From JBFWVD01 sp050246915 (lineage in GTDB: Bacteria; Actinomycetota; Acidimicrobiia; Acidimicrobiales; Ilumatobacteraceae): a stretch of 21,592 nt of DNA. Positions within the stretch are counted from its first letter, which is position 1. Each line of letters starts with the position of its first letter. The notes beneath the pieces were generated by a model. It was not told the origin of the DNA and ran no database searches. It saw only the letters and a program-made list of their open reading frames with translations. The DNA is taken from positions 1 through 21,592 of the forward strand of contig JBFWVD010000075.1 in the NCBI GenBank assembly GCA_050246915.1, given 5' to 3'. Positions 15,797 to 21,592 of this stretch are shown piece after piece. The translations under genes were made by a program, and so were the position numbers.

Positions 15797-16603
15797 TCAC
15801 GCGCGCATCGGCCGCATCATGGCCTCTTGGGCGAACGTGGCCAACAGTCGCCCAGAGCGCTCGTAGAACGCGCCGTTGGCCAGCCCTCGCTCGCCGGTGT
15901 GCGCCGACGAATCGCACTCCATGAGCATCCATTGATCTGCGGGCGGCGTGTGCTGGAACCAGACCGAGTGGCAGATGGTCGCGGCGTTCAACTCCGACCG
16001 CGCTCCGGCGTTGCCATGGGCTGTCCACGCCACGGACAGATCACTCATCGAGGCGAGCGCGCAACGCAGGATGCTCTCGTCGCTGCCCAGGTCGTGGCGC
16101 GACCGGATCCACAGCGGATGGGCCTTGCCCCGGTCCGTCGCTCCCGGCGGGAGGTCGATGTCGAACACGCTCGCGTTGCCCAGGGCCGCGAACCGGCCCA
16201 TGCCAGCACCGGTGCCCGGATCATGGATGGTCGGGGCAACCGCCGACTGCCACGCACCGCCGGGGGAGTCCTCGGCGAACGATGCCAAGAGCGTCATGAT
16301 CTCGAGACCGTCCTGGGTGCAGCTCACCTGACGCGTGCTGTACGACGCTCCGTCGCGCACCCGGTGCACATCGAAGAGCACCGGCTTCGTGACGTCGCCG
16401 CGTCGGACGTAGTAGGCGTGGAAGGAGTGGACGAGCCGATCGGGGCTCGCAGTGAGGGTCGCCGCCCGCAGGGCTTCAGCGGCGATGTGCCCGCCGAAGA
16501 GATGCTTGTCGAGGCGCTCGTGTGGCGGGGCGACGAACCGATCGTCCCCGGCGGGCTGCAGGTCGAGCAGATCGAGCAGCGTGATGGGCGCCGATGAGGT
16601 CAC
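15797..16603 (-). CDS. TesB-like acyl-CoA thioesterase II
   Basis: The 268-aa product is a double-hotdog thioesterase of the TesB type. The N-terminal hotdog shows FGGHIAAEALRAA and HSFHAYYVRRGD; the C-terminal hotdog shows the Asp of ASMSDLSV, CHSVWFQHT and the QEAMMR end, corresponding to the Asp and Gln of the TesB catalytic set. It would hydrolyse acyl-CoA to free acid and CoA in the cytosol. The start is GTG at 16603; TACCAT lies 6 nt upstream on the minus strand, so the mRNA may be leaderless. It is the first gene of a two-gene unit with the amidohydrolase. Confidence 0.9.
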   Translation of the reverse strand: MTSSAPITLLDLLDLQPAGDDRFVAPPHERLDKHLFGGHIAAEALRAATLTASPDRLVHSFHAYYVRRGDVTKPVLFDVHRVRDGASYSTRQVSCTQDGLEIMTLLASFAEDSPGGAWQSAVAPTIHDPGTGAGMGRFAALGNASVFDIDLPPGATDRGKAHPLWIRSRHDLGSDESILRCALASMSDLSVAWTAHGNAGARSELNAATICHSVWFQHTPPADQWMLMECDSSAHTGERGLANGAFYERSGRLLATFAQEAMMRPMRA

Positions 16604-16609
16604 GCATCG

Positions 16610-16615
16610 ATGGTA
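16610..16615 (-). promoter_or_regulatory. -10 element (TACCAT) of the thioesterase gene
   Basis: TACCAT fits the TANNNT pattern and ends 6 nt before the GTG start, the same spacing as at three other genes in the window. The matching -35 position reads TGAGGT and is weak. Confidence 0.4.
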
Positions 16616-16664
16616 GAGCGGGTTTGGACCCGACCTCAGATGGGACCCACCAGGACCGCCGGGG

Positions 16665-16670
16665 TAGGTT
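16665..16670 (+). promoter_or_regulatory. Candidate -10 element (TAGGTT) of the SDR gene
   Basis: TAGGTT fits TANNNT and lies 35 nt before the GTG start, leaving a short leader that carries the GGGAGG ribosome-binding site. No good -35 is seen. Confidence 0.3.
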
Positions 16671-16705
16671 GCGCCCCGAACGCACGCCTTGAACGGGAGG
16701 ATCCA

Positions 16706-17605
16706 GTGGAACAGCTTCGCTTCGATGATCGGGTAGCAGTGGTGACCGGCGCCGGTGGTGGCCTCGGACGGGCCTACGCCCTGCTGCTCGCCTCACGCGG
16801 CGCCCAGGTCGTCATCAACGATCTGGGGGGCTCGGTCTCCGGAGAGGGCGCCAATGTCTCGGCGGCACAGAAGGTCGTCGACGAGATCACGGCATTCGGT
16901 GGCGTAGCCGTCGCGGACGGCCACTCGGTCGCCACTGCGGACGGTGGCGAGGCCATTGTCCAGACCGCCCTCGATGCGTTCGGCCGTCTGGACATCGTCG
17001 TCAACAACGCCGGCATCTTGCGCGACAAGTCGATCCTCAACACCACGCCGGAAGACTTCGACGCCGTCATCGCTGTGCACCTGCGAGGTGCGTTCTGCGT
17101 CAGCCGACCCGCCTTCGCCGTCATGAAGAAGCAGTCGTACGGCCGCATCGTGAACACCACCTCGCCGGCGGGCCTCTACGGCAACTTCGGTCAGACCAAC
17201 TACTCCTCGGCCAAGCTCGGCCTGATCGGCATGGCCAAGACCATCGCCGTCGAAGGGGCCAAGTACAACATCAAGGCCAACTGCATCAGCCCGTCGGCCT
17301 ACACGCGCATGACCGAGGGCATCCTCGATGCCATGGCCGACTTCGTCACCCCCGACCGCGTCGCACCGGTCGTCGCCTACCTCTGTCACGAGTCCAATCA
17401 ACTGTCGGGCGAGGTGCTCACCACCATGGGCGGCCACGTCACGAAGGCTTGGATCGCCGAGACCCAAGGCTGGTTCGGCGACACCCCGACGCTCGAGGAC
17501 ATCGCCGCCAACATCGACCAGATCTGCGACGAGACCAACCCTCGCCATCTCACCAACATCGGCCAGACCGCGGAACTGCTGGTGAAGTTCCGCAATCTGG
17601 GTTGA
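16706..17605 (+). CDS. Short-chain dehydrogenase/reductase, MFE-2-like 3-hydroxyacyl-CoA dehydrogenase type
   Basis: This 299-aa SDR has the cofactor motif TGAGGGLGR (residues 14-22), NNAG at 100-103 and the catalytic Ser153, Tyr166 and Lys170 (YSSAK). The strand VVINDLGG after the glycine motif and the long C-terminal tail (GWFGDTPTLEDIAAN) are typical of the SDR part of peroxisomal multifunctional enzyme 2 (17-beta-HSD4) and bacterial relatives that oxidise 3-hydroxyacyl-CoA or steroid CoA esters. The Asp in place of a basic residue after the second strand suggests NAD+. The start is GTG at 16706 with GGGAGG (16695-16700) 5 nt upstream; the longer frame from 16610 overlaps the promoter region. 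The divergent thioesterase fits a shared acyl-CoA theme. Confidence 0.9.
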   Translation: MEQLRFDDRVAVVTGAGGGLGRAYALLLASRGAQVVINDLGGSVSGEGANVSAAQKVVDEITAFGGVAVADGHSVATADGGEAIVQTALDAFGRLDIVVNNAGILRDKSILNTTPEDFDAVIAVHLRGAFCVSRPAFAVMKKQSYGRIVNTTSPAGLYGNFGQTNYSSAKLGLIGMAKTIAVEGAKYNIKANCISPSAYTRMTEGILDAMADFVTPDRVAPVVAYLCHESNQLSGEVLTTMGGHVTKAWIAETQGWFGDTPTLEDIAANIDQICDETNPRHLTNIGQTAELLVKFRNLG

Positions 17606-17654
17606 TCGCCTGAGGTCTCTCACCGGGGTCAGACCAGTCGGTGAAGCCGAGAAC

Positions 17655-17692
17655 GAGAGGGCCCCGTCAACAAGAGTTGACGGGGCCCTCTC
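17655..17692. terminator. Strong bidirectional hairpin terminator
   Basis: A perfect 17-bp stem (17655-17671 with 17676-17692) closes an AAGA tetraloop. Beyond a 2-nt bulge, further pairing (GAACG...CGTTC) is possible. It lies between the convergent SDR and RIC genes, with TTCTT after it on the plus strand. It should end both transcripts. Confidence 0.88.
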
Positions 17693-17712
17693 ACGTTCTT
17701 GTGGCGACGAAG

Positions 17713-18447
17713 TCAACCTCCGTTGACAGCCGCCTCGGCCTCGGCCCGCAGGATGGCCGGGAACAACCGGTAGTTCTCCTTGTGGATGTGGCGATGAGTA
17801 TCGGCTTCCAGTTCGGCAAGGCCGGCGTAGAGCGCACGCCACGTGGCGCACGCGTCGGCTGGAGGTGTGAAGTCGTCGGTGGCCCGACGCAGGGCGTCGA
17901 GCACCTTGGCCGTCGAGTCGTGCTCGGCGTGCATGAAGGCGATCGGATGCGACAGCCCACCCTCGAAGCCAACCTCCGGCTCCTCACCGGTGACGATCGC
18001 ACGAGCCAACGGGAACACCAGGTGCTCTTCACGGCACAGATGGGGGAACAGATCCGACACCACGTCCCCGAACGCGGTCACGACGACTCCCAGTTCGGGA
18101 TGTGTCGAGCCGTGCGCGTCGACGGTCTGCTTCAGCAGGCCGGCCAGGCGTTGCATCTCGCTGCGGGCGAACGCGTGGTGGGTCTCCACGACATGATCGA
18201 TGAGGCCGAGCATGTCGAGGGTCACCCAACTGGCCGCATCATCGACCGGATCGTCGAGCGCGGCGATCGCCGCTTCCACGTCGACCACCGGCACACCGGC
18301 GACAGCACATGCCGACTCGATGTCGCTGTCACCCCGGCAGCAGTAGTCGATGCCGAAGCGCTCGAACACCCGGGCGGTACGGGGATCGTCGATCACGATG
18401 GCGGCCACCGTCGGCAAGTGCCCAGTCGTCATGTGCCGTGTCGTCAT
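17713..18447 (-). CDS. ric: Iron-sulfur cluster repair di-iron protein (RIC; ScdA/YtfE family)
   Basis: The 244-aa product has the N-terminal ScdA/RIC domain with the CC pair in FERFGIDYCCRG. A hemerythrin-like four-helix bundle follows, with its metal-ligand His and Glu residues in LIDHVVETHHAF, FPHLCREEHLVFPL, FMHAEHDS and HRHIHKENYRLFP. RIC proteins repair iron-sulfur clusters damaged by nitric oxide or oxidants. ATG 18447 is used; ATG 18432 is a second in-frame choice, and neither has a clear ribosome-binding site. A DosR-like palindrome centred about 44 bp upstream suggests activation by a hypoxia/NO-type response regulator. The neighbouring xanthine-dehydrogenase-family enzymes are rich in iron-sulfur clusters, but a link to them is not shown. 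Confidence 0.93.
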   Translation of the reverse strand: MTTRHMTTGHLPTVAAIVIDDPRTARVFERFGIDYCCRGDSDIESACAVAGVPVVDVEAAIAALDDPVDDAASWVTLDMLGLIDHVVETHHAFARSEMQRLAGLLKQTVDAHGSTHPELGVVVTAFGDVVSDLFPHLCREEHLVFPLARAIVTGEEPEVGFEGGLSHPIAFMHAEHDSTAKVLDALRRATDDFTPPADACATWRALYAGLAELEADTHRHIHKENYRLFPAILRAEAEAAVNGG

Positions 18448-18483
18448 GCCGTTCAGCCTGACCGTTGCGGCCAGCGCCGAGGC

Positions 18484-18499
18484 AGGGCCGAAGGTCCCT
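18484..18499. promoter_or_regulatory. DosR/NarL-like palindromic box upstream of the RIC gene
   Basis: AGGGCCGAAGGTCCCT has the form GGGAC-N4-GGCCCT on the minus strand. It lies 37-52 bp before the RIC start, a usual place for an activator if transcription starts at the ATG. A copy differing by one base occurs at 20645-20660. It also touches the stop codon of the repeat-protein gene and could form a small hairpin. Confidence 0.5.
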
Positions 18500-19464
18500 C
18501 ACGCTCCGGCGATACCGACGATGGGCGCGTTCAGCGGTGTCCCAGCGATGCCGGCGATCGGTGCGGCGTCGCCGAAGGGATAGACCGCACCGTCGGCACC
18601 CACCAACCAGTAGCCGGCACCGGTCGCAGTCGGTGAGATGGCCACGATCGGTGCCGAGGGAGCTGGGGCCGACCCATTGAATCCGGCATCACCGAAGGCG
18701 AACACCCCACCGTCGGCGCCGGCCAACCAATACCCCTCGCCGCTCGGAGTGATCGCCATCGCCACGATCGGTGCGGCGACCGGACTGGGCGCCGTTCCGA
18801 GGAACGCTGCGTCACCGAACGCGAACACTCCGCCATCGGCACCGGCCAACCAGTAGCCGCCACCGGTGGGCTTGGCCGCCATGGCCACGATGGGAGCGAC
18901 CAACGGATGACTGGCCGCCGACCCGACGAAACCAGCCGATCCATAGGCGAACACGCTGCCGTCTGCCGCCGCCAGCCAGTAGCCGTCGCCGCCGGTCGCG
19001 CCGACGATGGCCACGACGCCATTGCGCAGCTCGGGCAGCTCGGTCGCGAGCACGGGTGCGCCGCCGAACCCTTCGACGCGCCCGTCGCCGTGAGCCAACC
19101 AGTAGCCCCCCTGTGCTCGCTTGGCCGCTCCAGCGACCGCACCACTGGCCGACGAGCCATCGAAGCTGGCCGCTCCGAGGGCGAACACGCCACCGTCGGC
19201 GGCGATGAGACGCATGCCTGGAGCGGCGCCGCCCGTCGACGTTGACGCCGCTGAGGCGCCCGATCCAGCAGCAGTGGTCGCAGCGGCTGTTGTGGCTGCA
19301 GCGGAGGAGTCGGCAGTCGAGTCGGGGGCGATGGCATGGACCAACAGCGCCACGATGATGATCAACCCAGGGAGGGTGATGGCAATGGCCATCACCGATG
19401 CCAGAGATCTGCTGATCGCCCGACGGGCGGCAGCACGTGGACCAAGTCCTACGACGGTGCTCAT
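18499..19464 (-). CDS. Membrane-anchored GYWL-repeat protein
   Basis: From ATG 19464 the product has 321 residues. After a short Arg-rich start comes one hydrophobic segment (MAIAITLPGLIIIVALLVHA), then a low-complexity Ala/Thr/Ser linker, then about six repeats of roughly 40 residues. The best repeats read GYWLAGADGGVFAFGDA followed by a FxGS-type turn and an APIVAMA strand; the second repeat is degenerate and the last ends near the C-terminus. Such repeats are common in extracellular proteins of actinobacteria and probably fold as a beta-propeller. I infer an exported, membrane-anchored domain of unknown binding role. Upstream starts at 19476 and 19551 are possible. A GCCGAT element just upstream hints at a sigma-28-like promoter. 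Confidence 0.8.
   Translation of the reverse strand: MSTVVGLGPRAAARRAISRSLASVMAIAITLPGLIIIVALLVHAIAPDSTADSSAAATTAAATTAAGSGASAASTSTGGAAPGMRLIAADGGVFALGAASFDGSSASGAVAGAAKRAQGGYWLAHGDGRVEGFGGAPVLATELPELRNGVVAIVGATGGDGYWLAAADGSVFAYGSAGFVGSAASHPLVAPIVAMAAKPTGGGYWLAGADGGVFAFGDAAFLGTAPSPVAAPIVAMAITPSGEGYWLAGADGGVFAFGDAGFNGSAPAPSAPIVAISPTATGAGYWLVGADGAVYPFGDAAPIAGIAGTPLNAPIVGIAGA
18550..19215. repeat. Tandem coding repeats, period about 123-126 bp
   Basis: The DNA for the GYWL units is itself repetitive: the octamer GCGAACAC recurs at 18698, 18821 and 18947, followed each time by a related 'ccgtcggc...gccaacca' stretch. The outer units have diverged more than the central ones, as expected if the central units were duplicated most recently. 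Confidence 0.75.
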
Positions 19465-19634
19465 GGGTGACAGCATCGGCCAGCGCCCCGGGAGACTCCA
19501 CCAAGAAAGGGTGAAACCCGGCCCAGGAATCGGCCAACGGTCACGGTCCACCGAGCTGAGCCGGCCTCGCCGGGCGTCTCGGCGCGGTGCGCTGGTTCCG
19601 ACGGTGTGTGATGAGGCCAGTAGCGTCGCTGGCC

Positions 19635-20327
19635 ATGTCGGTCACCTATGCACTCAACGGATCCGTCGCCGAGATCACCATCGACGACGGCAAGGCCAAC
19701 GCCTACACCTACGAGCTGCTGGAAGAACTGGGCGCCGCTCTCGACCGGGCCGAGACCGAGGCTCACGCGGTGTTGCTCATCGGCCGGCCGGGTCGCTTCT
19801 CTGCGGGGTTCGCGCTGCCGGTCATGACCGAGAGCGACGAATCGGCTCAGGGCCTGGTCGCCGCCGGGGGCCGGGCAGTCATGCGGCTCTTCATGTTCCC
19901 GATGCCAGTGGTGGCGGCATGCACCGGTCATGCCCTTGCCGCTGGGGGGATCATGTTGCTGGCCTGCGATCGGCGCATCGGGGCCGACGGCGCGTTCAAG
20001 ATCGGCCTCAACGAGGTCGCCATCGGGATGCACCTTCCGATCTACGCCGTTGAGCTGGCCCGCTATCACATGCCTCCGAGCCTGTTCGACGCCATCGTGC
20101 TCGGCGAGGTCGGAGATCCGCAGTGGGCGCTCGAGCACCGGTTCATCGATCGCGTCGTTGCACCCGATGCGTTGCTCGATGTCGCGCGATCGGAAGCGCA
20201 GACGTTGTCAGCCTTGCGCAGCGATGCGGTGGCCAAGACCAAGCGCGCCGCCCGCCAGCGCATCGCCGATCACGTAGCGGTCACCTTCGACGCGGACATC
20301 GCCACCATCACCAGCCCGATCGTGTGA
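19635..20327 (+). CDS. Enoyl-CoA hydratase/isomerase (crotonase) family protein
   Basis: The 230-aa protein is a short crotonase. The first oxyanion-hole segment is FSAGFALPVM and the second is ACTGHALAAGGIMLLACD. The position equal to Glu164 of rat hydratase appears kept as the Glu of GLNEVAIG, while the Glu144 position reads Ile (GGIMLLACD). It may therefore be an isomerase, hydrolase or other crotonase and not a classic hydratase. ATG 19635 is chosen because the next residues (SVTYALNGSVAEITID) form the family's first strands; ATG 19611 is possible. TAGCGT at 19621-19626 ends 8 nt before the start and could be a leaderless -10. It is divergent from the repeat protein. The likely substrate is an acyl-CoA. 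Confidence 0.88.
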   Translation: MSVTYALNGSVAEITIDDGKANAYTYELLEELGAALDRAETEAHAVLLIGRPGRFSAGFALPVMTESDESAQGLVAAGGRAVMRLFMFPMPVVAACTGHALAAGGIMLLACDRRIGADGAFKIGLNEVAIGMHLPIYAVELARYHMPPSLFDAIVLGEVGDPQWALEHRFIDRVVAPDALLDVARSEAQTLSALRSDAVAKTKRAARQRIADHVAVTFDADIATITSPIV

Positions 20328-20334
20328 ACCAGCC

Positions 20335-20372
20335 GGTCGCGCCGCGGCACGCGAGGAGGCGCCACGGACGGC
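20335..20372. repeat. 38-bp perfect direct repeat, copy 1
   Basis: This copy begins GGTCGCGCCGCGG and ends CGGACGGC, and is identical over 38 bp to the copy at 20423. It starts 7 bp after the crotonase stop codon. Confidence 0.9.
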
Positions 20373-20379
20373 TGCCCCA

Positions 20380-20397
20380 CGGGCCATGGATGGCCCG
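20380..20397. repeat. Palindrome CGGGCCAT-GG-ATGGCCCG between the repeats
   Basis: Perfect 8-bp arms with a 2-bp centre lie in the 50-bp spacer between the two 38-bp repeats. It could be a protein site or a hairpin with the inner pairs open. Confidence 0.6.
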
Positions 20398-20422
20398 CCC
20401 CTCAGGCTCGTGACACGGAGCG

Positions 20423-20460
20423 GGTCGCGCCGCGGCACGCGAGGAGGCGCCACGGACGGC
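20423..20460. repeat. 38-bp perfect direct repeat, copy 2
   Basis: This copy is identical to the one at 20335, offset by 88 bp. Here the repeat end plus the next bases make GGCGCC-ACGGAC-GGCGCC (20446-20463), a hairpin that copy 1 lacks because the base after it differs. Confidence 0.9.
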
Positions 20461-20482
20461 GCCGACGAGTCATGTCATAGCC

Positions 20483-20521
20483 GGTGACGGGCGCGGGTAG
20501 CAGGATCCCGCGCCCGTCACC
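20483..20521. terminator. 15-bp perfect stem-loop downstream of the crotonase gene
   Basis: GGTGACGGGCGCGGG (20483-20497) pairs perfectly with 20507-20521 around a 9-nt loop, TAGCAGGAT. There is no T-run after it, so it could be a non-canonical terminator or an RNA-stability element. Confidence 0.55.
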
Positions 20522-20644
20522 CGACGAAGGGGTGTCTGCATCAGGTCCAGCTGGCCGTCCGGACTCCGATGACGCCCTCCCGTCGAAGGTTTCTGGCTCT
20601 CGCTCAGATGCCGACATCTTTCCGCCGAGCAGCCGATGCGACCT

Positions 20645-20660
20645 AGGGCCGGAGGTCCCT
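20645..20660. promoter_or_regulatory. DosR/NarL-like box, distal site of the fasciclin gene
   Basis: AGGGCCGGAGGTCCCT (GGGAC-N4-GGCCCT on the minus strand) differs from the box at the RIC gene by one base. It lies about 170 bp before the fasciclin start. Confidence 0.45.
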
Positions 20661-20742
20661 TGCAAAACGGCTCACGGTCCCGGCCCCTGGGCAGCTCATC
20701 CCATGATGCCCGCGCAGGGTTGACCACCGGCCCGCGCGGTGC

Positions 20743-20757
20743 GGGACTCCGGGCCCT
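20743..20757. promoter_or_regulatory. DosR/NarL-like box, proximal site of the fasciclin gene
   Basis: GGGACTCCGGGCCCT fits GGGAC-N4-GGCCCT on the plus strand. A -10-like TACGGT lies at 20780-20785, so a start near 20792 would place the box centre at about -42, the usual position for an activator of this type. Confidence 0.45.
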
Positions 20758-20831
20758 ATCTGGTCGTCTGTGACATCTCTACGGTTCCCAGGAGACGACC
20801 ATTTCAGGTCGCGCCCCCCAAGGAGACCCCT

Positions 20832-21592
20832 GTGAGAGCACGTCGTACGAGTCTCGCTGCAGCTGTGGCAGTGTTTGCCCTGGTCGGTGCTGCATGCAGC
20901 GATGATTCATCCACGAGCACGGACACCACAGCTGCACCCACCGCGACAACCGCCGCCGTTACCAGCACCACGGAGGCCGAAGCGGCCAACGGGCTCGAGG
21001 GCGGGCCCTACGACATCGTGGCCACGGCGTTGAGTCGAAGCGATCTGTTCAGCCAGCTCGCCGGGTATGTGGTGAACGCGAAGTTGGTCGAGACCCTCAA
21101 GACCCCCGGACCGTTCACGGTGTTCGCCCCGACCGACGACGCTTTCGCCAAGATCCCGTTGGACACCTTGCACTCGGTGACCGACAACCCCGAGCTGCTC
21201 ACGACGGTGCTCACCTACCACGTCGTACCCGGCAAGCTGAAGGTCGCTGACCTCAAGCCAGGGAAGCTCAAGACCGTGGCTGGGCCTGAGCTCACGATCT
21301 CCAAGAGCGGCGACGCCACCTACGTCAACGGCAACAAGATCGCCCTCGGCGACATCGAGGCGACCAACGGCGAGATCCACGTGATGGGCGATGTGCTGGT
21401 GCCGCCGGTCGGCGACATCGTCACGGTGGCTACATCGTTGAAGGGCTTCAGCACTCTGGCCACACTGGTGACCAACGCCGGGCTGATCGACACGCTCAAG
21501 GGCGCAGGACCGTTCACCGTGTTCGCTCCGGTCGACGCTGCGTTCGCCGCGCTTCCCAAGGCCACCCTGGACGCCGTCGGTGCCGACAAGGC
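20832..21592 (+). CDS. Fasciclin (FAS1) domain lipoprotein, 3' partial
   Basis: The frame starts at GTG 20832, 5 nt after AAGGAGA (20820-20826), and runs off the window end after 253 codons. The N-terminus is a signal peptide (RARR, then a hydrophobic stretch) ending in VGAAC, with Cys22 as the probable lipidated residue; Gly at -3 is a little unusual for a lipobox. A Ser/Thr/Ala-rich linker of about 30 residues follows. Two FAS1 domains come next: the first has TVFAPTDDAFAKIP and YHVVPGKL, the second TVFAPVDAAFAALP and is cut. FAS1 proteins act in adhesion or cell-surface interactions. The gene is probably transcribed from a promoter at about 20780 under two DosR-like boxes. Confidence 0.92.
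   Translation, partial: MRARRTSLAAAVAVFALVGAACSDDSSTSTDTTAAPTATTAAVTSTTEAEAANGLEGGPYDIVATALSRSDLFSQLAGYVVNAKLVETLKTPGPFTVFAPTDDAFAKIPLDTLHSVTDNPELLTTVLTYHVVPGKLKVADLKPGKLKTVAGPELTISKSGDATYVNGNKIALGDIEATNGEIHVMGDVLVPPVGDIVTVATSLKGFSTLATLVTNAGLIDTLKGAGPFTVFAPVDAAFAALPKATLDAVGADK

Larger units (their letters stand above)
20328..20831. other. 504-bp structured intergenic region
   Basis: I see no convincing gene here; short open frames on both strands lack family features and ribosome-binding sites. The region holds a perfect 38-bp direct repeat, two strong hairpins, two DosR-like boxes, an inverted repeat GGTCGTCT...AGACGACC (20762-20769 and 20793-20800) and the promoter/leader of the fasciclin gene. 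A small RNA or cis-acting leader is possible, but I recognise no known RNA family. Confidence 0.6.

Noticed and set aside
16793..17851. 352-codon open frame on the minus strand
   Set aside because: It is antisense to the SDR gene and crosses the strong terminator at 17655-17692; no family features.
20335..20460. CRISPR array
   Set aside because: There are only two repeats, the 38-bp units are very GC-rich, the single 50-bp spacer contains its own palindrome, and no cas gene is present.
20540..20600. RNase P RNA or known riboswitch
   Set aside because: GTCCGGACTCC looks a little like part of RNase P RNA, but the neighbouring conserved GAGGAAAGT and the rest are absent. The c-di-AMP and c-di-GMP riboswitch cores were looked for by eye and not found.
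20402..20727. Small open frames of 79-87 codons on both strands of the last intergenic region
   Set aside because: They overlap the repeats and hairpins, have low-complexity translations and no convincing ribosome-binding site.

Overview
This is a high-GC chromosomal segment that reads as an actinobacterium, most likely of the class Acidimicrobiia. That placement is inferred from gene content: an F420-type luciferase-fold oxidoreductase, a secreted GYWL-repeat protein, a PucD-type xanthine dehydrogenase, frequent GTG starts and apparently leaderless promoters. I see no tRNA, rRNA, insertion sequence, integrase or CRISPR array.

Layout. (1) 2-1189 (+): the 3' end of a hybrid sensor kinase or receiver/Hpt protein, overlapping the convergent next gene by 22 bp. 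(2) 1168-2901 (-): a CoA-disulfide-reductase-like flavoprotein fused to a rhodanese, with a CsoR/CstR-like palindrome placed inside its promoter. (3) 2954-10027 (-): a tightly packed operon, transcribed M20 amidohydrolase, then N-carbamoyl-D-amino-acid hydrolase, then a fused 2Fe-2S/molybdopterin hydroxylase, then an SsnA-like aminohydrolase, then a luciferase-like oxidoreductase. (4) 10083-10703 (-): a regulator joining a YkoF/MTH1187-like (thiamine-binding-type) domain to a YheO/DauR-type helix-turn-helix. (5) 10849-14554 (+), divergent from the regulator: a three-subunit xanthine-dehydrogenase-family enzyme (FAD, 2Fe-2S, Mo) with stop/start overlaps. (6) 14614-16603 (-): an amidohydrolase-2 protein and a TesB-like acyl-CoA thioesterase. 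(7) 16706-17605 (+): an MFE-2-like short-chain dehydrogenase, ended by a near-ideal hairpin. (8) 17713-18447 (-): a RIC/ScdA/YtfE iron-sulfur repair protein. (9) 18499-19464 (-): a membrane-anchored repeat protein. (10) 19635-20327 (+): a crotonase. (11) 20328-20831: a structured non-coding stretch with a perfect 38-bp direct repeat, hairpins and two DosR-like boxes. (12) 20832 to the end (+): a fasciclin-domain lipoprotein cut by the window edge.

The centre (3977-14554) looks like one catabolic island for a nitrogen heterocycle or ureide (purine, hydantoin or pyrimidine-like): two molybdenum hydroxylases to oxidise the ring, an SsnA-type aminohydrolase, and two amidohydrolases of the carbamoylase and allantoate-hydrolase families, arranged around one regulator of unusual domain make-up. 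The ssnA/xdhD-like pairing recalls the E. coli ygfK-ssnA-ygfM-xdhD region, but the setting here is actinobacterial and includes a D-carbamoylase and a luciferase-like enzyme. The true substrate cannot be read from the sequence. Several genes share one start architecture, a -10-like hexamer 6 nt before the start codon, which points to leaderless transcription.
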